From NCBI GenBank assembly GCA_030680805.1, contig JAUXUK010000060.1, positions 1-64,000 of the forward strand: 64,000 nucleotides of DNA, given 5' to 3'. Each line of letters starts with the position of its first letter. The stretch's first letter is position 1. Of this stretch, positions 60,462 through 64,000 are shown piece by piece. Made by a program: the position numbers and the translations under genes. Origin of the DNA: Sulfuritalea sp. Lineage in GTDB: Bacteria; Pseudomonadota; Gammaproteobacteria; Burkholderiales; Rhodocyclaceae. Below the pieces are notes generated by a model. That model was not told where the DNA came from and searched no databases. It saw nothing but the letters and a program-made list of their open reading frames with translations.

Positions 60462-60964
60462 CACCGCAATTCGCTCAGCTCCGCGCCGGCCCCCGTGGTT
60501 TCGCCATCGTCTCGGCCATTTTCATCCTGGTCGTGCTGGGTGCACTCGGCGCCTTCATCGTCAACGTCTCGACCAACCAGCAGACCGGCTCGTCGCTCGA
60601 CATTCAGGGTGTGCGCGCGTATCAGGCGGCGCGGGCCGGCGTCGAATGGGGTATTTATCAGGTGCAAGCCACGCCTGCCTACAACTTCAGCTACGGCACA
60701 CCGGCCGTAGCCGTCGGCAGCGCCAATCCCAACACGCGCGCCTGCCCCGCCTCACCTTCCTCGTTCGTCCCCGCCGGGCCCACGCTAGCCGGCTTCACCG
60801 TTACCGTCACTTGCATCGCGACAGTCGACCTCGTCAACGGCGGCCCGACCGTTTACACCCTGCAATCCACTGCCTGCAATCAACCCGCCGCCGGCGCCTG
60901 TCCCCCCGCGGTGCCCGCCGCCAGTATTGACTATATCGAACGTCGGGTCGAGGTCACGCTATGA
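60458..60964 (+). CDS. mshP: MSHA biogenesis protein MshP-like
   Basis: GFAIVSAIFILVVLGALGAFIVNVSTNQQTGSSLDIQGVRAYQAARAGVEWGIYQ; start 60458 overlaps mshO stop. Confidence 0.85.
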   Translation: MTPQFAQLRAGPRGFAIVSAIFILVVLGALGAFIVNVSTNQQTGSSLDIQGVRAYQAARAGVEWGIYQVQATPAYNFSYGTPAVAVGSANPNTRACPASPSSFVPAGPTLAGFTVTVTCIATVDLVNGGPTVYTLQSTACNQPAAGACPPAVPAASIDYIERRVEVTL

Positions 60965-61169
60965 ACTCTCACACATGCATGTCTTTCGATGAATGACGGC
61001 GCCGCGTCATTGCATCAAGTGTCTGGGCCGGTTGCCTGACAAACCCCGGGGCCTGCTCTGCCGTTCGTCGCCCTTGAGATACCGCAGGACGGGAACACAT
61101 CTGGCGCTCTTGCCAGCGCGCTGAATCAGGCCGAGAATCAGCCAAGAACGTAGACTTCAGAGGTTCGTC

Positions 61170-64000
61170 ATGTCGCAATTGAGAAAACTTGTCTGGCTCA
61201 TGGTTCTGGCGCTCTATCCGTCGCTCGCCAGCGCTGTGACCTATGCCAACGCCGCGACGACCTTTAGCTGGATAAACGCCTCAAGCCACACCAAGTTGGG
61301 GCCCACCACCGGCGGTCTCTATTCCCCCCTATATAAGTTCAGCAACACCGGCGGCTGTGGCTCGAACGTGCCGTATATAGATGACAGCATGTCGGACAAC
61401 CTCCCTATTGGCTTCACCTTCATGTATGGCGGGGTGAATTTCACCCAAGTACGCATCATGGCCAACGGTCGCCTGCAGTTCAACAACAACATCACCTGCG
61501 GCTATGGCAGTCCCGTCACCCAGCTGCCTTACCCGAATGCTGGCCTGAACTACACCATGCGGATCTACGGCGGCGACCTTGATCCGTCCATGCAATCGGA
61601 AATTGGAGCCGCCTACGTTACCAATTGCGTCAGCCGCGCATCTTGCTACGTGAGCTATGCCACGATCGGCACCGCGCCCTATCGCAGCTTTGTCGTGACC
61701 TGGAACAACGTTCCGGAGTGGACTTCTTTCACTGCGGCTACCGGCAGCTATAACGTACAAGTCATCCTGCAGGAGAACGGCGAATTCATCTATCAGTATG
61801 GCGCCAACGTACCCGGCCCGGGCAACACCGTGGCGCAGGTTGGCTGGCAGGTGGATAGCAATGACTACAATGTGCCCGCGGTCGGCTACCCCCCCGCCAA
61901 CACCGCCACGAAGTTTTACATCGCCCGGCCGGTCGCTGAATATCGAATGGAGCAGGTGAGCTGGAGCGGCACCGCGGCTGAGGTGCTGGATACCAGCGGC
62001 AACGGGCGTCACGGCGCAGCGGTATTCGCCGGCGCCTCGACGCGGCCGGTCGAGGTGGCGACCGGGAAGGTTTGCCGCGGCGGACAGATAGCGGACAACG
62101 CCACTGCGGCGGACATCAGCGCCATCGACACCGGGGTGTCGATCCCGGCCACGGTGGGTAGCGTCGGCACGATCAGCTTCTGGTACAGCAATTCCAGCAA
62201 CGACCGCATGCTGTTCGATGCATCGGTGGCCAGCGGCCAATGGTTCTACCTGATGCGCACCAACAACCGTACGCTGCGTTTTGTCGTCACCGACAGCAAT
62301 GGCGTGCGCCGAGCCGTGGAAACGGCAGCCAACGCCATACCCAATGCCGGCTGGACGCATATCGCGGTCACCTGGAACTTCAACGCACTGGCAGCGGCCA
62401 ATAGCGATCGGCTGCGCATTTACGTAAATGGCATCTTGTCGACAACATCCGCCTTTTCAACGACGGGCGCCGTATCCGCCAGCGTCGGTACGCTCTACAT
62501 CGGAGACAACCGTAGCGGGTTCATTGATGCTACCGGCCCCGGTACGGGACGTTCCGCAGGGAATCCCGGCGGCGCCAGTGCTACCATCGACGAATTCCGC
62601 ATTTACAACTACGAAGGTGGCTTGGCCCTAGTGCAGCGGGACATGAATCAGGCGGGCGCCTGCCTCAGCCACTATTCCATCACCACCTCAGGGACGCCCA
62701 CTGTCTGCCCGCCGGTTCAGCCGGTGCAGGTCACGGTCACCGCGCACGACAACTCGCATGGCGTAGTCACCATGCCCAACAACACGACGCAGGTTGTGTT
62801 GTCGATCGCGTCCACTTCGACGCCCAGCACCACGCCCACCGCCATTGCCAATGGCGGCAACTGGAGCCTGGTGTCGGGTTACGGAACCTTCAACAACGGC
62901 GCCGCCGATGACGGTGTGGCCACCTACATCTTCAACGGCGAGTATCAGGCGGTGCTGAGTTACCAGCCGACCGTTCCCGGCAACGTCTACGCCCACGTTA
63001 CTGACGGGCAAATCGTCGAGTCTGAAAACGTGGTGCTCCCGGTAACCGGGTGCCCCCCGTCGAGCTTCAACGGGTGCGAGCCGGCAACGCCGCAATGCAC
63101 GCCGACGGCGGCGCCCGCGCTCGGCTATGCAGCCCTGTACACCAAGCTCGCGAGCACGAGTTTCGGCCTTGAGGCGGTGGCGCTTCAGCCCGCCGGCACA
63201 CTGGAGAACACCTTCACCGGCAGCGTCGCCGTGGACCTGCTGGCCAACATCAATACCGGTGTTGCGCTCGGCGCAAACAACTGCCCAGGCAGCCAGGATG
63301 CGACCATCGCTCTCGGCAACGCGACCTTCACTGCGGGACGCGCGACTGTCAGCGGCATCAGCGTCGCCAGTGCCTACCGCGACGTGCGGATGCGCTTCAC
63401 CTGCTCGGCCATTGTCTGCGGCAGCGCCATTACCCATTGTTCCAGCGACAATTTCGCCGTTCGCCCGCAATCGTTCGCGGTGACGGCCAATCTCGGCGGC
63501 GCCACGCTGGCGGCCGGCAACAATTTCACCATGACGGCGACAACTGCGGTGCCTTCCGGCTACACCGGAACGCCGGCGGTCAACGCTGCACTGGTGCAGG
63601 ACCACAACGCGGCGGCAGCGGGCGTGTTAAGCGGCAGCTTCGCCGCCGCAACCGGGAGCAGCGCCTCGGGCACCTTCCAGTACCATGACGTCGGCACTAT
63701 CACACTGCTGGCTGGCGCGGTGACGGACAGCGGCTACACCACCGTCGATCAGGCGGGAGGCGATTGCGTTGCTGCCAGCGCCTCCAATACGCTGGTCAGC
63801 GGCAAGTACGGGTGCAATGTGGGGTCTGCCGTTGCCGGCCCCTTCGGTCGTTTCTACCCGCATCATTTCACCTATGCGGCGACGCTGACGCCGGCCTGCG
63901 TCGGCGGCGGCTTTACCTACATGAGTCAGCCAGCACTGGGGCTCAACCTGAGCTTGTCGGCGAAAAGCGCCAACGAAACCACGACGGCGCGCTATACCGC
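61170..64000 (+). CDS. mshQ: MshQ-like large exported adhesin with LamG/concanavalin-like domain (truncated by window end; absent from ORF track)
   Basis: Open frame of more than 940 codons from MSQLRKLVWLMVLALYPSLASAVTYANAATTFSWINASSH; LamG-like DTSGNGRHGAAVFAG...WTHIAVTWNF...IDEFRIYNYEG; directly 3' of mshP. Confidence 0.85.
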   Translation, partial: MSQLRKLVWLMVLALYPSLASAVTYANAATTFSWINASSHTKLGPTTGGLYSPLYKFSNTGGCGSNVPYIDDSMSDNLPIGFTFMYGGVNFTQVRIMANGRLQFNNNITCGYGSPVTQLPYPNAGLNYTMRIYGGDLDPSMQSEIGAAYVTNCVSRASCYVSYATIGTAPYRSFVVTWNNVPEWTSFTAATGSYNVQVILQENGEFIYQYGANVPGPGNTVAQVGWQVDSNDYNVPAVGYPPANTATKFYIARPVAEYRMEQVSWSGTAAEVLDTSGNGRHGAAVFAGASTRPVEVATGKVCRGGQIADNATAADISAIDTGVSIPATVGSVGTISFWYSNSSNDRMLFDASVASGQWFYLMRTNNRTLRFVVTDSNGVRRAVETAANAIPNAGWTHIAVTWNFNALAAANSDRLRIYVNGILSTTSAFSTTGAVSASVGTLYIGDNRSGFIDATGPGTGRSAGNPGGASATIDEFRIYNYEGGLALVQRDMNQAGACLSHYSITTSGTPTVCPPVQPVQVTVTAHDNSHGVVTMPNNTTQVVLSIASTSTPSTTPTAIANGGNWSLVSGYGTFNNGAADDGVATYIFNGEYQAVLSYQPTVPGNVYAHVTDGQIVESENVVLPVTGCPPSSFNGCEPATPQCTPTAAPALGYAALYTKLASTSFGLEAVALQPAGTLENTFTGSVAVDLLANINTGVALGANNCPGSQDATIALGNATFTAGRATVSGISVASAYRDVRMRFTCSAIVCGSAITHCSSDNFAVRPQSFAVTANLGGATLAAGNNFTMTATTAVPSGYTGTPAVNAALVQDHNAAAAGVLSGSFAAATGSSASGTFQYHDVGTITLLAGAVTDSGYTTVDQAGGDCVAASASNTLVSGKYGCNVGSAVAGPFGRFYPHHFTYAATLTPACVGGGFTYMSQPALGLNLSLSAKSANETTTARYT

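Noticed and set aside
1-64000. CRISPR arrays, intact IS elements, prophage genes, rRNA or tRNA genes
   Set aside because: None recognised on reading both strands.

Overview
Betaproteobacterial chromosome segment; synteny and protein style suggest Rhodocyclales/Sterolibacteriaceae-like, which is inference only. The window runs: tuf 3' end; S10-spc-alpha ribosomal protein superoperon (rpsJ to rplQ); assimilatory sulfate reduction cluster (cysN, cysD, cysH, DUF934, cysI-like, TauE) divergent from cysB; a housekeeping/signalling stretch (TIGR02647, yjgA, pmbA, PilZ protein, spermidine-synthase-like, methyltransferase, PAS-GGDEF-EAL); a TakP-like TRAP transporter divergent from a FadR/PdhR-type GntR regulator; phosphatase-glyA-nrdR-ribD; orphan pseudopilin plus GGDEF-EAL; moeB, ctpA, envC, gpmA; ArsR-rhodanese-grxC-secB-SH3-gpsA-trmL; and an MSHA-type pilus locus (mshE, mshG, mshF-like, pilin, mshC, mshD, mshO, mshP, mshQ) running off the right edge. 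Most of the window is conserved core genome. The most interesting signals are: (1) a self-contained transcription unit with a sigma28-like promoter, a 48-aa ORF absent from the supplied track, and a 38-bp perfect palindromic terminator; (2) a translationally coupled two-gene accessory cassette plus a MITE-like element between two about 117-bp direct repeats inside the msh operon; (3) in-frame palindromic insertions in cysH (duplicating the catalytic ECGLH motif) and ribD; (4) an ArsR regulator with the Cys spacing of persulfide sensors next to rhodanese and glutaredoxin; (5) paired PdhR-like operators at the TRAP locus; (6) a likely CTG start codon in the PilZ gene. No tRNA, rRNA, CRISPR array, intact IS or prophage was recognised. 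All calls are by eye; no database search was run.
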